Source: Campylobacter porcelli
Lineage (GTDB): Bacteria; Campylobacterota; Campylobacteria; Campylobacterales; Campylobacteraceae
DNA: 64,000 nt
NCBI RefSeq assembly: GCF_002139855.1
Contig: NZ_CP018789.1
Span: forward strand, 620,001 to 684,000
Reading direction: 5' to 3'
In this document: piece after piece, positions 8,898 to 18,055 of the stretch
Position numbering within the stretch: the first letter of the stretch is position 1
Layout: the number at the start of each line of letters is the position of its first letter
The notes under the pieces: model-generated
What the model was told of the DNA's origin: nothing
Seen by the model: the letters and a program-made list of their open reading frames with translations, nothing else
Databases searched by the model: none
Made by a program: the position numbers and the translations under genes

Positions 8898-10413
8898 TGT
8901 TATAAAAGATGTATTTCAAGAAGCAAGTCAAAAGAAAATCACCCTAACTCCTGATAATTATCACACTCTTTTTTGTGCTGCAGCAGCTAGAAGGGGTCTT
9001 AGTGCGATGGAGTGTAAGAAGCTAGAAAATTATATATCCAAGCTAGATCAAAGCTATCAAAATGAGCTAAAAAAGATGAATGTAAGGAATATTGATGAGC
9101 TTTTTGTTTTCATTAGCTCTAGACTAAATCGTGCTAATCCAACTGATATTACTAAGATTAGCCTAGCTCAAATGATGCTTTTAAAGCGAATTTTACACGC
9201 TATAAATTTATTACATAATACCAAAGCTAAGGATTTAGCAAATTCAAGCATCTCTATGCTAGATGGCATAATAAGCGTAGATAGTTTAAATTTGATTAGA
9301 GATCGTTGGTTTGATTTTGTTTCACATTTTGATGATAACTATATAAAAAGATTAGAAAAATATGGGATAAAACAGAGCGATGATATAGAGAGCATAATCT
9401 CTAAAATAGAGAAATTTAAAGATAATTCTAAAGAGCAAGATTTACAATATTCTAAAATTTGCGATCTACTTATAGCGGCTTTAGTCCCATCTATAGCCCC
9501 AGGTGCCGATGATGATCTAGCCGCAGTTAGCGAGCATTTAAGGCAAGATCCAGCCTTGCTTAGTAGTCCAGCTATGGAAGATGATATTAAGAGATGTATC
9601 TTAAAAAGAGTTAGGCTTGACCAAAATGAGATAAAGCATAAAATTGCTATTTTAGATGAGATATTAAATAGCTTAAATACTCAAATTCAAGATTTTGCCA
9701 CGACGCTTTTAGATAATGGCAGTATGGTTGATAGTGCTATTTTTGATATTGATAGTATCACTTCAATTGATGATTATAATACTATAAAGCTAAAATTGCA
9801 AAATACATCAAATACCCTTCGTAGTAAGATAAAAGCGATGAGCTCAAAATTAAGCGATGATAGTAAGGTTATAAATAATCTAAAAGAGCGAGTAAAAGAG
9901 CTTGAAGAGATGATAGCTAGGGCTAATATCCAAAAAGATGAGATAACAGGGTTAAATAATAAAAGTAGCTTTGAGATGGAGCTAGCTAGCATTGAAGAGG
10001 CTAATTTAAAATATGGCGTGGATTATGCTATTATGATTATTGGGATTAATGGCTTAGATGATACTAGTGCTAAATATGGGGCAAATGCTAAAGATGCTAT
10101 CTTATCTACAATGGCTAAAATTATACAAAATCGCTGTTTAAATGGCGAATTTATCGCTAGGACAAATACAGATGAGTTTGTGATATTAGTAGCAAATTTG
10201 GATACAAATGGTTGTGTGAATTTAGCCCAAATGATGTTAAATGATATTTCAGGGTATAAATTTAGATATAAAAATGAGCATATCATAGTAGGTGCTAGCT
10301 GTGGAATTGCCATTAGATCTAGTGTAAATAACCAAACTGATATGATACAAAGGGCAAATTTGAGATTAAAATCAGCCAGAAGCGAGGGGTTAAATTGCAT
10401 AAAAGCGATTTGA
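8878..10413 (+). CDS. GGDEF-domain protein with degenerate active site
   Basis: The 511-residue protein has a long helical N-terminal region with a predicted coiled coil (around residues 330-360, NNLKERVKELEEM) and a C-terminal GGDEF fold (about residues 360-511) that begins DEITGLNNKSSFE. The catalytic GGDEF loop reads ARTNTDEFVIL, so the two glycines are replaced by Asn-Thr, and no RxxD inhibitory site is visible before it. It is therefore probably not an active diguanylate cyclase and may bind a nucleotide or partner protein instead. No membrane segment is seen. It overlaps lptE by 20 bases and shares a TGATG junction with folC, so it belongs to the same operon. Confidence 0.8.
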   Translation: MASLISDVIKDVFQEASQKKITLTPDNYHTLFCAAAARRGLSAMECKKLENYISKLDQSYQNELKKMNVRNIDELFVFISSRLNRANPTDITKISLAQMMLLKRILHAINLLHNTKAKDLANSSISMLDGIISVDSLNLIRDRWFDFVSHFDDNYIKRLEKYGIKQSDDIESIISKIEKFKDNSKEQDLQYSKICDLLIAALVPSIAPGADDDLAAVSEHLRQDPALLSSPAMEDDIKRCILKRVRLDQNEIKHKIAILDEILNSLNTQIQDFATTLLDNGSMVDSAIFDIDSITSIDDYNTIKLKLQNTSNTLRSKIKAMSSKLSDDSKVINNLKERVKELEEMIARANIQKDEITGLNNKSSFEMELASIEEANLKYGVDYAIMIIGINGLDDTSAKYGANAKDAILSTMAKIIQNRCLNGEFIARTNTDEFVILVANLDTNGCVNLAQMMLNDISGYKFRYKNEHIIVGASCGIAIRSSVNNQTDMIQRANLRLKSARSEGLNCIKAI

Positions 10414-11576
10414 TGGATTATGAGAAATTCCTAAGCTCAAAGCCTATTTATTATAAAGAGATTGATTATGAGAGATTTCCTAGGATTTTTAAACAAATTA
10501 AGCTAAATACGCCACCAATTATCCATATATTAGGCACTAATGGCAAGGGTAGTACTGGCAGATTTTTTACTCAAATTCTCTCTTCTAGTGGTAAAAAAGT
10601 AGCGCATTATAGTAGTCCGCATATATTTGATTTTAGTGAGAGATTTTATAGTAGTTGTGAAGTCATTGATAAAGATAGATTAAATTTAGCTCATATTAAG
10701 CTTTTAGATATTTTTAACTCCTTTGATAACGCAAATCAGATGATAGAGAGTTTAAGCTATTTTGAGTGGGCAACCTTGATGGCTGGAGTGCTATTTGATG
10801 GGTATGATTATCTTATTATGGAGGCTGGAATGGGTGGTGAGTATGACGCTACTAACGCCTTTGATAAAATCCTTAGCATTTTTACGCCAATTGGCTTAGA
10901 TCATACTGATATACTTGGGGATACTCTTAGTAAGATTGCTACAACCAAGCTTAATGCGATGGGAGGGGTGGCTTTGGTTAGTAGCGAATTTGCCTGTAAA
11001 GATATAGCTAAAGAGATTGCTAAGAGTAAAAATACAAATTTAATATTCCAAAGCGATATATTTCAAAGTAGCATTGATGAGTATGCTAAAAGATTTAATT
11101 TGCCTGAGTTTTTAAAGATGAATCTAAGCTTAGCGGCAAATGCGGCTCACATTTTGGGTGTAGAGAATTTGGATAATATAATTTTAAATTTAGATAAATT
11201 AAGCTTAATTGGCAGATGCCAAAGGATAAAGAATAATCTAATAGTAGATGTCGGCCATAACCCCCACGCAGCTAAAGCCGTAGCAAAATATCTACAAGAT
11301 ATAGGCTGGGATAGGGTAAATTTGATATATAATGCCTTTGATGATAAAGATATTTTTGGAGTTTTATCAAGCTTAAAGCCTTTTATTGATACAATTTTGG
11401 TTTATAATTATCCAAGTCAAAATAGAAAATTAGCAGTAGATAGGATTATTGAGCTTTCAAAAGAGCTTAAAATTAAGTGCTTTGAGTTTAAAAATCTTGA
11501 TGAAAAAGAGCGTTATTTGCTCTTTGGATCGTTTATGTTAGTAGAAAATTTTATTAAGGAAGAGATTGAAAGATAA
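10413..11576 (+). CDS. folC: Folylpolyglutamate synthase / dihydrofolate synthase FolC
   Basis: FolC joins glutamate to dihydropteroate and extends folate polyglutamate tails. The mature protein of about 387 residues shows the ATP-binding loop ILGTNGKGSTGRF, the Mur-ligase-like segment EAGMGGEYDATNAF, TPIGLDHTDILGDT, and DVGHNPHAA at the domain junction. ATG at 10413 overlaps the upstream stop (TGATG). A TTG at 10395 in the same frame has a better spaced AGGGG and would add six residues, so the start is uncertain. It overlaps the next gene by 11 bases. Confidence 0.92.
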   Translation: MDYEKFLSSKPIYYKEIDYERFPRIFKQIKLNTPPIIHILGTNGKGSTGRFFTQILSSSGKKVAHYSSPHIFDFSERFYSSCEVIDKDRLNLAHIKLLDIFNSFDNANQMIESLSYFEWATLMAGVLFDGYDYLIMEAGMGGEYDATNAFDKILSIFTPIGLDHTDILGDTLSKIATTKLNAMGGVALVSSEFACKDIAKEIAKSKNTNLIFQSDIFQSSIDEYAKRFNLPEFLKMNLSLAANAAHILGVENLDNIILNLDKLSLIGRCQRIKNNLIVDVGHNPHAAKAVAKYLQDIGWDRVNLIYNAFDDKDIFGVLSSLKPFIDTILVYNYPSQNRKLAVDRIIELSKELKIKCFEFKNLDEKERYLLFGSFMLVENFIKEEIER

Positions 11577-12459
11577 GATTGTAGTTACCATAACTGATGT
11601 TAATGGCTCTAGAAACTATCTATTAAGTCAGGTATTAAAGAAAATTTTTATATATATTTTTGCTATTTTATTATTGATTTTTGTCTTTGGGGCTTTATAT
11701 ATGGGCTATTTACAAGATGAGACAAATGCTCTTAGGCAGACCAAAGAGGAGCTAATAAGCAGTAGCGAGAGTTTAAATTTAGAGTATGAAAAGATGAAGC
11801 AAAAGCTCTCCACTAAAGAAGAGGAGCTAATAGCAATCGAGGATAAAATTTCTCTTTTAGAAGAGCAAATAGGGCTAAATGATGAGGCAAATAGCACTAC
11901 AATAGATGATAGATTAGAAAATATTAAGCTTACAGTAGAGCAGCAAAATATACTATTTTCGATGATTCCAAATGGTAAAGTGATGGAAGATGGTGGTGTA
12001 ACGGCTGAGTTTGGCTGGAGAATTCACCCAGTTTTAGGTCATAGACACTTACATCAAGGTATTGATCTTAGAGCGCCAATTGGAACTCCAGTATATGCGC
12101 CCGCTGATGGAGTGGTGCAAGTAGCTGGGTTTAATATAGTTAGCGGATATGGATATTTGGTGGTTTTAGAGCATAATTTTGGCTTTAAGACTAGATTTGC
12201 CCATCTATCAAGGAAAGATGTTGTCAAAGAGGGGCAGTTTGTTAAAAAAGGAGATTTAATAGGCTATAGTGGTAATACTGGTATAAGCACAGGCCCGCAT
12301 TTACACTATGAGATTAGGTTTGTGCAAAGACCACTAGATCCAGCAAATTTTATTAATTGGAATAGAAAAAATTACGAAGAAATATTTCAAAAGGAGAAGA
12401 GAGTATCATGGCAGTCTTTAGTAAAGGCAGTGGCAAATTTAACTCTGAAACAACCATAA
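11566..12459 (+). CDS. M23 peptidoglycan endopeptidase (Pgp3/Csd1-like)
   Basis: This membrane-anchored LytM-type metallopeptidase trims peptidoglycan. The 297-residue protein has one N-terminal membrane segment (about residues 26-48), a coiled coil (about 50-105) and a C-terminal M23 domain. The zinc ligands are in HRHLHQGIDLRAP and in GPHLHYEIR. In C. jejuni the gene in this position is pgp3, and in H. pylori csd1 similarly precedes the bactofilin ccmA; both affect helical shape. It starts at a TTG with AAGGAAGAGA upstream, overlapping folC by 11 bases. Its last 52 bases overlap the bactofilin gene. The choice between the Pgp3 and Csd1 names cannot be made by eye. Confidence 0.9.
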   Translation: MKDKIVVTITDVNGSRNYLLSQVLKKIFIYIFAILLLIFVFGALYMGYLQDETNALRQTKEELISSSESLNLEYEKMKQKLSTKEEELIAIEDKISLLEEQIGLNDEANSTTIDDRLENIKLTVEQQNILFSMIPNGKVMEDGGVTAEFGWRIHPVLGHRHLHQGIDLRAPIGTPVYAPADGVVQVAGFNIVSGYGYLVVLEHNFGFKTRFAHLSRKDVVKEGQFVKKGDLIGYSGNTGISTGPHLHYEIRFVQRPLDPANFINWNRKNYEEIFQKEKRVSWQSLVKAVANLTLKQP

Positions 12460-12827
12460 TATCAGAAGGTGCTTATATAAAAGGGGAGTTGGCTTGCAGT
12501 TCGGTTTTATACATAGAAGGGCATGTAGATGGTATGATTAAATCTAGCAACACAGTTGTAATTGGTAAAAATGGTAAAGTTACTGGGATTATCACAGCTT
12601 CTAAAGTTGTGATAAATGGCGTTTTTGAGGGTAATATCGATTCTGATTCAGTTGAGATTTTAAGCGGTGGATTTGTGCTAGGCGATATATGCTCAGGTAG
12701 CTTAAGTATAGAAACTGGCGGTAGATTTGATGGTAAAAATTCGCTCAAAGCCTCAGACTCTATGAGATCTTTAGAAAATTTAGAGATAATTGACACAGAG
12801 GAAAGTGGTGCAATCAAGGGTATATGA
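12408..12827 (+). CDS. Bactofilin (polymer-forming cytoskeletal protein, CcmA-like)
   Basis: Bactofilins form nucleotide-free filaments that place cell-wall enzymes. The 139-residue protein is nearly all right-handed beta-helix with repeated short strands such as SVLYIEGHVDGMI, NTVVIGKNGKVTG, KVVINGVFEGNI and SVEILSGGFVLGDI, flanked by short disordered tails. In H. pylori the homologue CcmA works with the adjacent M23 peptidase to give helical shape; the overlapping arrangement here suggests the same partnership. The start ATG lies inside the M23 gene with AAGGAGA upstream. Its end overlaps the start of mfd by 20 bases. Confidence 0.92.
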   Translation: MAVFSKGSGKFNSETTIISEGAYIKGELACSSVLYIEGHVDGMIKSSNTVVIGKNGKVTGIITASKVVINGVFEGNIDSDSVEILSGGFVLGDICSGSLSIETGGRFDGKNSLKASDSMRSLENLEIIDTEESGAIKGI

Positions 12828-15756
12828 GTTTTTTAAAACCCATAAAGATCAGTTTCAAATTTTAATTGTAGGCGATGATAAAGATGCGCTCAAAGCTTAC
12901 GCTGCAGCTAGTTATGCTGGGCGTGAGTGCTTTATCCTTCCTGATTTTAGAGCTAAAAACGGCGATGATTTAAGAACTTTTAATAGTGAGCTTTTAGATA
13001 TTAGCAAGGCTTTGAGCGAATTTCATCTAAGCACAAATCCAAATAAACTTATAATCTCCCCATTTAGAACAATCCTAAATAAACTCCCAAACGCAAATCA
13101 GCTAAAGGTAAAAAAGATAAATTTCGCTGATACCATCGACTTAAATAGCTTTAAAGATGAGATGCTAGGGTATGGATATACATTTGTTGATATTGTAGAA
13201 AGTAGGGGCGAGATAAGGGTTAGTGGCGATATAATCGATATTTTTAGCGTTGGAGATGAGCAGCCTTGTAGAATTACACTAGATATTGATATAGTAGAGA
13301 GTATTCGCAGATTTGACCCCGCTACCCAAAAGAGCATTAGCAATGAAGAGAGCATTACGATTACTCCATATGTAGCAGCACTTAGTGATAGTGAGTTTAA
13401 GAGCACTTTAGATAGCTTACAAGATATCAAATCAAATAATTTGGTAAATGATCTAAATTCATTTGGTTTTTGGGTCATTGATGGATTTATAGATTACTTA
13501 GAGCAGTTTAAAGCTATTAAGGATTGTGAGATTGACTACGATGATTGTGATATGGATATAAGCAAACTTAGTAGCATTGATACCTTACCAAAATCAAAAA
13601 TATATAGAGCCTTTGAAGGTAGCATTAATAGTGATCTTATAGCATTTCATAAGGATAAAAAGATAGAGATTTTAAGCTCTAATGAGAGTGCATTTAGGGC
13701 TTTGGGGTTAGATATAAATCCAAATTTAAGCTTTATTAAAAGCGATTTAATATTAAATTTAATAAGCAAAGATGAGCTTATAATCAGCCTAAACCGCCTT
13801 ACTTCTCGTAAGAAAAGACAGAAAACTAGCATTGTTTTAGATGAATTAAAAATCGGAGATTTTGTAGTTCATAGTGAGTATGGCATTGGTAAATTTGCTG
13901 GTCTTGAGCTGATTTGTGTGCTTGGCAATAGCAAGGAATTTGTGGTATTAACCTATCAAAATGATGATAGATTGCTCCTTCCTACAGAGCACCTTGATAT
14001 GATAGATAGGTATATTGCTGGAAGTGGTGCGGTGGTAAATTTAGATAAGCTTGGTAAAGCGAGTTTTACAAAGCTTAAGCAAAAAGTCAAAGAGAAGCTA
14101 TTTATCATCGCTAGTAAGATTATCTCACTAGCAGCTAAAAGGGAGCTGATAGAGGGTGTCAAAATCGATATTGATAGTGCTGAATTTGCTAGTTTTCAAG
14201 CACAAGCTGGATTTGAATACACCCAAGATCAAAGTGTAGCTATAAGCTCTATTTTAAATCATTTAAGAAGTGGCAAGGTTATGGATATGCTCTTAAGTGG
14301 CGATGTGGGCTTTGGCAAGACTGAAGTAGCTATGAATGCGATATTTGCTTGTGTTAAAAGTGGATTTCAAGCTCTATTTTTTGTGCCTACTACCTTGCTT
14401 TGTGCTCAGCACTATAAAAGCTTAAGCGATAGATTGAGTAAATTTGATATTGATGTTAGGCGACTTGATAGATTTAGCACGGCTAAAGATAAGGCTAGGT
14501 TATTAGCTGATTTAAAGGACTCTAAGCCACTTGTGGTTATTGGGACACACGCACTTTTGAGCGTGCAAAGTGCAAATTTGGGTCTAATCATTATAGATGA
14601 AGAGCATAAATTTGGGGTAAAGCAAAAAGAGAAATTAAAAGAATTTAGCGATCACTCCCACCTATTATCTATGTCAGCTACACCAATTCCAAGAAGCTTA
14701 AATATGGCTCTTAGCTCCATTAAAAGCTATGCCACACTCACCACGCCGCCACTTGATAGATTAGATGTTCGCACCTTTGTTAAGCAGTGGGATAGAAGCT
14801 TGATTAAAGAGGCGATTATGCGTGAGCTACGCCGTGCTGGGCAGATATTTTACTTGCATAATAAAATTGCTGATATGCCAAGCATTGAGCGTGAGATCAA
14901 AGATATAGTGCCAAATTTAAAGATTCTTACTCTTCATAGCAAGATTGATGCGAAAACTAGCGAAGATGAGATGATTAAATTTGCTAATGGCGAGTATGAT
15001 TTATTGCTTTGTACTAGTATTGTTGAGAGTGGAATTCATATCCCAAATGCAAATACAATTATAATTGATGAAGCAAATAAATTTGGTATTGCGGATTTAC
15101 ATCAGCTCCGTGGTAGAGTAGGCAGAGGCTCTAAGCAGGGGTATTGCTATTTCTTAGTAGAAAATAAAGATGAGCTAAGCGATGAATCGCTTAAGCGTCT
15201 TGTGGCACTAGAGTCAAATTCATTCCTTGGTAGTGGTGCTTTGCTTGCTTATCATGATTTAGAGATTAGGGGTGGCGGAAATTTAATTGGAGAAGCGCAA
15301 AGCGGTCATATAGAGGCCATTGGCTACTCTTTATATCTTAAAATGCTAGAAGATGAGATAAATTCGCTTTTAAATAAAAATGATAAAAAGGAGTCTCAAG
15401 TAGATATTAAACTTAGTGTAAATGCCTTTTTAAATAGTGAGCTAATTAGCGAAGATAGATTAAGACTAGAGCTTTATAGGCGTCTTAGTAAGTGTAATCA
15501 AGCAAGTGAAGTATATGAAATTGGTGGGGAGATTGAAGATAGATTTGGCAAGCTTGATATTTATACTAAGCAGTTTTTAGATATTATAGTTATAAAGATT
15601 ATGTCAGCACAGCAAGGATTTAAGAGCGTTAGTAGCTATGAGCAAAATATCACTTTAACCAAAATCGATGGAACAAAAGTTGCTTTAAAATCGCCAAGCA
15701 AAGATGATGATGATGTCTTAGCTGAAATTTTACGCTATTTAAGGAAAAATAGATGA
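12808..15756 (+). CDS. mfd: Transcription-repair coupling factor Mfd
   Basis: Mfd removes RNA polymerase stalled at DNA damage and recruits UvrA. The protein of about 982 residues has an N-terminal UvrB-like region, an RNA-polymerase interaction domain (LKIGDFVVHSEYGIGKFAGL, about residue 350), a RecG-like motor with Walker A GDVGFGKTEVAMN, DEEH box IIIDEEHKFGVKQ, SMSATPIPRSL, and the motif QLRGRVGRGSKQGYC, then a C-terminal TRCF domain. I prefer the GTG at 12808 because AGAGGA lies five bases upstream. A TTG at 12790 and a GTG at 12805 are open in the same frame. It overlaps the bactofilin gene, and its stop overlaps the next ATG. Confidence 0.95.
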   Translation: MQSRVYEFFKTHKDQFQILIVGDDKDALKAYAAASYAGRECFILPDFRAKNGDDLRTFNSELLDISKALSEFHLSTNPNKLIISPFRTILNKLPNANQLKVKKINFADTIDLNSFKDEMLGYGYTFVDIVESRGEIRVSGDIIDIFSVGDEQPCRITLDIDIVESIRRFDPATQKSISNEESITITPYVAALSDSEFKSTLDSLQDIKSNNLVNDLNSFGFWVIDGFIDYLEQFKAIKDCEIDYDDCDMDISKLSSIDTLPKSKIYRAFEGSINSDLIAFHKDKKIEILSSNESAFRALGLDINPNLSFIKSDLILNLISKDELIISLNRLTSRKKRQKTSIVLDELKIGDFVVHSEYGIGKFAGLELICVLGNSKEFVVLTYQNDDRLLLPTEHLDMIDRYIAGSGAVVNLDKLGKASFTKLKQKVKEKLFIIASKIISLAAKRELIEGVKIDIDSAEFASFQAQAGFEYTQDQSVAISSILNHLRSGKVMDMLLSGDVGFGKTEVAMNAIFACVKSGFQALFFVPTTLLCAQHYKSLSDRLSKFDIDVRRLDRFSTAKDKARLLADLKDSKPLVVIGTHALLSVQSANLGLIIIDEEHKFGVKQKEKLKEFSDHSHLLSMSATPIPRSLNMALSSIKSYATLTTPPLDRLDVRTFVKQWDRSLIKEAIMRELRRAGQIFYLHNKIADMPSIEREIKDIVPNLKILTLHSKIDAKTSEDEMIKFANGEYDLLLCTSIVESGIHIPNANTIIIDEANKFGIADLHQLRGRVGRGSKQGYCYFLVENKDELSDESLKRLVALESNSFLGSGALLAYHDLEIRGGGNLIGEAQSGHIEAIGYSLYLKMLEDEINSLLNKNDKKESQVDIKLSVNAFLNSELISEDRLRLELYRRLSKCNQASEVYEIGGEIEDRFGKLDIYTKQFLDIIVIKIMSAQQGFKSVSSYEQNITLTKIDGTKVALKSPSKDDDDVLAEILRYLRKNR

Positions 15757-16340
15757 CTATTTCTGGGCTATCTTACCATCAGCCACTTTATACTATAGAA
15801 AAAGAGGTTTCGCAAGAGAAGCAAAGTAGCGATAGCAATACGCAAAATTCACAAGATCAAGCTAGTAAATATGAGCTAACAAAAGAGCAAAAGATGCAAA
15901 TTACCCAGTTGCAAAAGCGTGATTTGGAAGTTAGAACTCACGAAGCAGCGCATATGTCAGCTGGAGCTGGGCTTACAACTGGTGCTACCTATAGCTACCA
16001 AAGGGGACCAGATAATAAAATGTATGCTATAGGCGGTGAAGTTGGTATAGACACATCTCCAGGCAATACGCCAGAAGAGACATTGAAAAAAGCAGGACAA
16101 ATCAAAAGAGCCGCCCTAGCACCAGCTCAGCCTAGTGCGGCTGATTTACAAGTAGCAGCTACGGCCACAAGTATGGAGATTGATGCTAAGATAGAAATTC
16201 AAAAAAATCAAACCCAAGAAGCAAAAGCCGATCAAAATACCCAAAATTCGCAATCAACAAACTATCTAAACAAGCAATTAAAAAACCCATACACAGCTAT
16301 GAGCGTGGATTATACATCTAAAACAATAGGGGTATTTTAG
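15753..16340 (+). CDS. Putative HExxH metalloprotease (CJM1_0395-like)
   Basis: This 195-residue protein has a low-complexity N-terminus rich in Gln and Ser and a conserved core with the zinc motif HEAAH in VRTHEAAHMSAGAG (about residues 63-76), followed by GATYSYQRGPDNKMYAIGGEV and DTSPGNTPEET. I recognise it as the family annotated as putative metalloprotease CJM1_0395; the substrate is unknown. A glutamate two residues after the first His and a second His fit a gluzincin-like site, but the third ligand cannot be assigned by eye. It starts four bases inside the end of mfd and abuts the ATPase gene, so the three are co-transcribed. Confidence 0.8.
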   Translation: MTISGLSYHQPLYTIEKEVSQEKQSSDSNTQNSQDQASKYELTKEQKMQITQLQKRDLEVRTHEAAHMSAGAGLTTGATYSYQRGPDNKMYAIGGEVGIDTSPGNTPEETLKKAGQIKRAALAPAQPSAADLQVAATATSMEIDAKIEIQKNQTQEAKADQNTQNSQSTNYLNKQLKNPYTAMSVDYTSKTIGVF

Positions 16341-17089
16341 TGAAAATAAAGTGGAAAAAGACCAAAGCAGCTATCGTAAGAGATGGAAAATTAAAGGCCG
16401 TAAGTGAGCTTGCCTATACAAATTTAGATGATTTAATAGGACTTAAAGAGCAAAAAGAGAAGCTTGTAAATAATACGCTAAAATTTATCAATGATGATGT
16501 TGTAAATCATGTGCTTTTATGGGGCGAGAGGGGTTGTGGTAAATCTAGCCTTGTAAGGGCTGTATTTTGTAAATTTATGGATATGAATTTAAGGCTTATA
16601 GAGATAAGCACTAAAGAGCTTAAGTATCTTCATAAAATTTTAGATAAAATTAGAGATAAAAAGAGGTATAAATTTATTATTTTTTGCGATGATTTTGGAT
16701 TTGAAAATACAGATAGCTCATTATCTGAGTTAAAAAATCTTCTTGAAGGCTCTATTCAAGCGACCCCATCAAATGTAATATTTTACGCTACGACCAATTT
16801 AAAACACCTTGTAAAAAGCAAACCAAATAGCGATAATTATATCATTGAGAAGGAAAATAGCAGGGAGAATTTAAGCCTTGCTGATAGATTTGGACTTCAT
16901 ATTAGCTTTTATGAGTTAGGGATCGATGAATATATCGATATTGTGAGTAAATTTTTTGAAAGTAGCAATATCAATAAAGATAGGATAAAAAATGAAGCCC
17001 TAGCATACGCAGCTAGCAAAGGTGTAAGAAGCCCTAGAAATGCTAAGCAGTTTTGGCAAATGACAAAGGAGTATATTGAGAAGCGTTGA
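16340..17089 (+). CDS. DUF815-family AAA+ ATPase
   Basis: The 249-residue protein has the DUF815 layout: an N-terminal LDDLIGLKEQKEKLVNNT segment, Walker A GERGCGKSSLVRA (about residues 62-74), Walker B FIIFCDDFGFE (about 112-122), and a C-terminal lid with RSPRNAKQFWQM. Relatives are cytoplasmic ATPases of unknown client. It starts with GTG, its first base being the last base of the upstream TAG, which suggests coupling to the HEAAH protease. Whether the two work together is an inference from position only. Confidence 0.85.
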   Translation: MKIKWKKTKAAIVRDGKLKAVSELAYTNLDDLIGLKEQKEKLVNNTLKFINDDVVNHVLLWGERGCGKSSLVRAVFCKFMDMNLRLIEISTKELKYLHKILDKIRDKKRYKFIIFCDDFGFENTDSSLSELKNLLEGSIQATPSNVIFYATTNLKHLVKSKPNSDNYIIEKENSRENLSLADRFGLHISFYELGIDEYIDIVSKFFESSNINKDRIKNEALAYAASKGVRSPRNAKQFWQMTKEYIEKR

Positions 17090-17750
17090 GCTATTTTTAG
17101 CACTTGATAAGGTTTGTGAGTTTGATTTTAATCTAAATAGGCATTGGTGGCCTGATTATGGGACTTTTTGGGTTGTAGTGGGTGTTATTTTAACCCAAAA
17201 TAGCAAGTGGTCTAGCGTAGAAAAATCCTTAAATAATCTAAAAAATTATGGCGTTAAAACTCTAAATGATATAGCAAATTTAGATATTGAGATATTAAGT
17301 GAGCTTATTAAGCCAAGTGGATTTTACAACACTAAGGCTAAGAGATTAAATCTACTTTGTAATAATATTGTAACTAAATTTGATAGCTTTGATGAGTTTG
17401 CTAGTAGGGTTAGCTTTGATTGGCTAATAGCTCAAAAGGGCTTGGGGCTAGAGAGTGTTTATTCTATTTTATGCTTTGCTTGTGGGCGTGATGAGATGGT
17501 CGTTGATAGCTATACTAATCGGATTTTAAGAGCCCTTGGGTATGAGTTTGAGAGTTATGAAGAGGCTAAAGAGTGGTTAGAGAGCATTGATAGAGATGAG
17601 GTTTATAAAGCAATTGGCGATATAAGCGATAATGAGCTATTTTGCCGCTATCATGGGGTTATTGTGGAATTTTGCAAACGCCACTTAAAAGGGGCTAAAT
17701 TTGATGATTTTGCGTTAAATTTATTTAATAAGCTTAGCGATATATTATAA
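17076..17750 (+). CDS. 3-methyladenine DNA glycosylase, MagIII-like (HhH family)
   Basis: This excises alkylated bases in base-excision repair. The 224-residue protein belongs to the endonuclease III superfamily: WWPDYGTFWVVVGVILTQN at the start, helix-hairpin-helix segment LIAQKGLGLESVYSILCF, and the catalytic Asp in DEMVVDSYTNRIL. It has no C-terminal Fe-S cysteine cluster, as in H. pylori MagIII. The TTG start has AAAGGAG five bases upstream and overlaps the ATPase gene by 14 bases. Its stop ends the long rightward block that began at yajC. Confidence 0.87.
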   Translation: MRSVELFLALDKVCEFDFNLNRHWWPDYGTFWVVVGVILTQNSKWSSVEKSLNNLKNYGVKTLNDIANLDIEILSELIKPSGFYNTKAKRLNLLCNNIVTKFDSFDEFASRVSFDWLIAQKGLGLESVYSILCFACGRDEMVVDSYTNRILRALGYEFESYEEAKEWLESIDRDEVYKAIGDISDNELFCRYHGVIVEFCKRHLKGAKFDDFALNLFNKLSDIL

Positions 17751-17786
17751 TATTAATTTAGTAGATATTTAGATATGGGCAGTTAA

Positions 17787-18029
17787 ATGGGGATTTTGGT
17801 AGATTTTTTAAGTGGTTTGTTTCTTATTTTTGCGCTATTACTACTATTGATTATTTTGTTTTCATCTATTTTGATGATATTTTTTTATTTTAAAAAAAGA
17901 GCTGATTATAGTTTTAAATCGGATTTAGCTTTTAGGATTTTTGTTTTTTGTTTTTCTTATCCAATTCTTACTTTTATTCTTGGTTTAAGTGCTTTTGCTT
18001 GGGCGAATATTTTTATAATTTTTCATTAA
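17787..18029 (+). CDS. Small membrane protein of unknown function
   Basis: This 80-residue protein is almost entirely hydrophobic with two membrane segments (about residues 8-34 and 48-76), separated by a basic loop KKRADYSFKSD. I do not recognise it. The DNA is noticeably more AT- and T-rich than the housekeeping genes around it. It is followed 26 bases later by another small membrane gene with AAGGAG upstream, so the two may be a pair. It could be a small accessory or toxin-like membrane protein, but nothing in the sequence proves a role. Confidence 0.55.
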   Translation: MGILVDFLSGLFLIFALLLLLIILFSSILMIFFYFKKRADYSFKSDLAFRIFVFCFSYPILTFILGLSAFAWANIFIIFH

Positions 18030-18055
18030 AATAATATATTTTTAAGGAGATTAAT

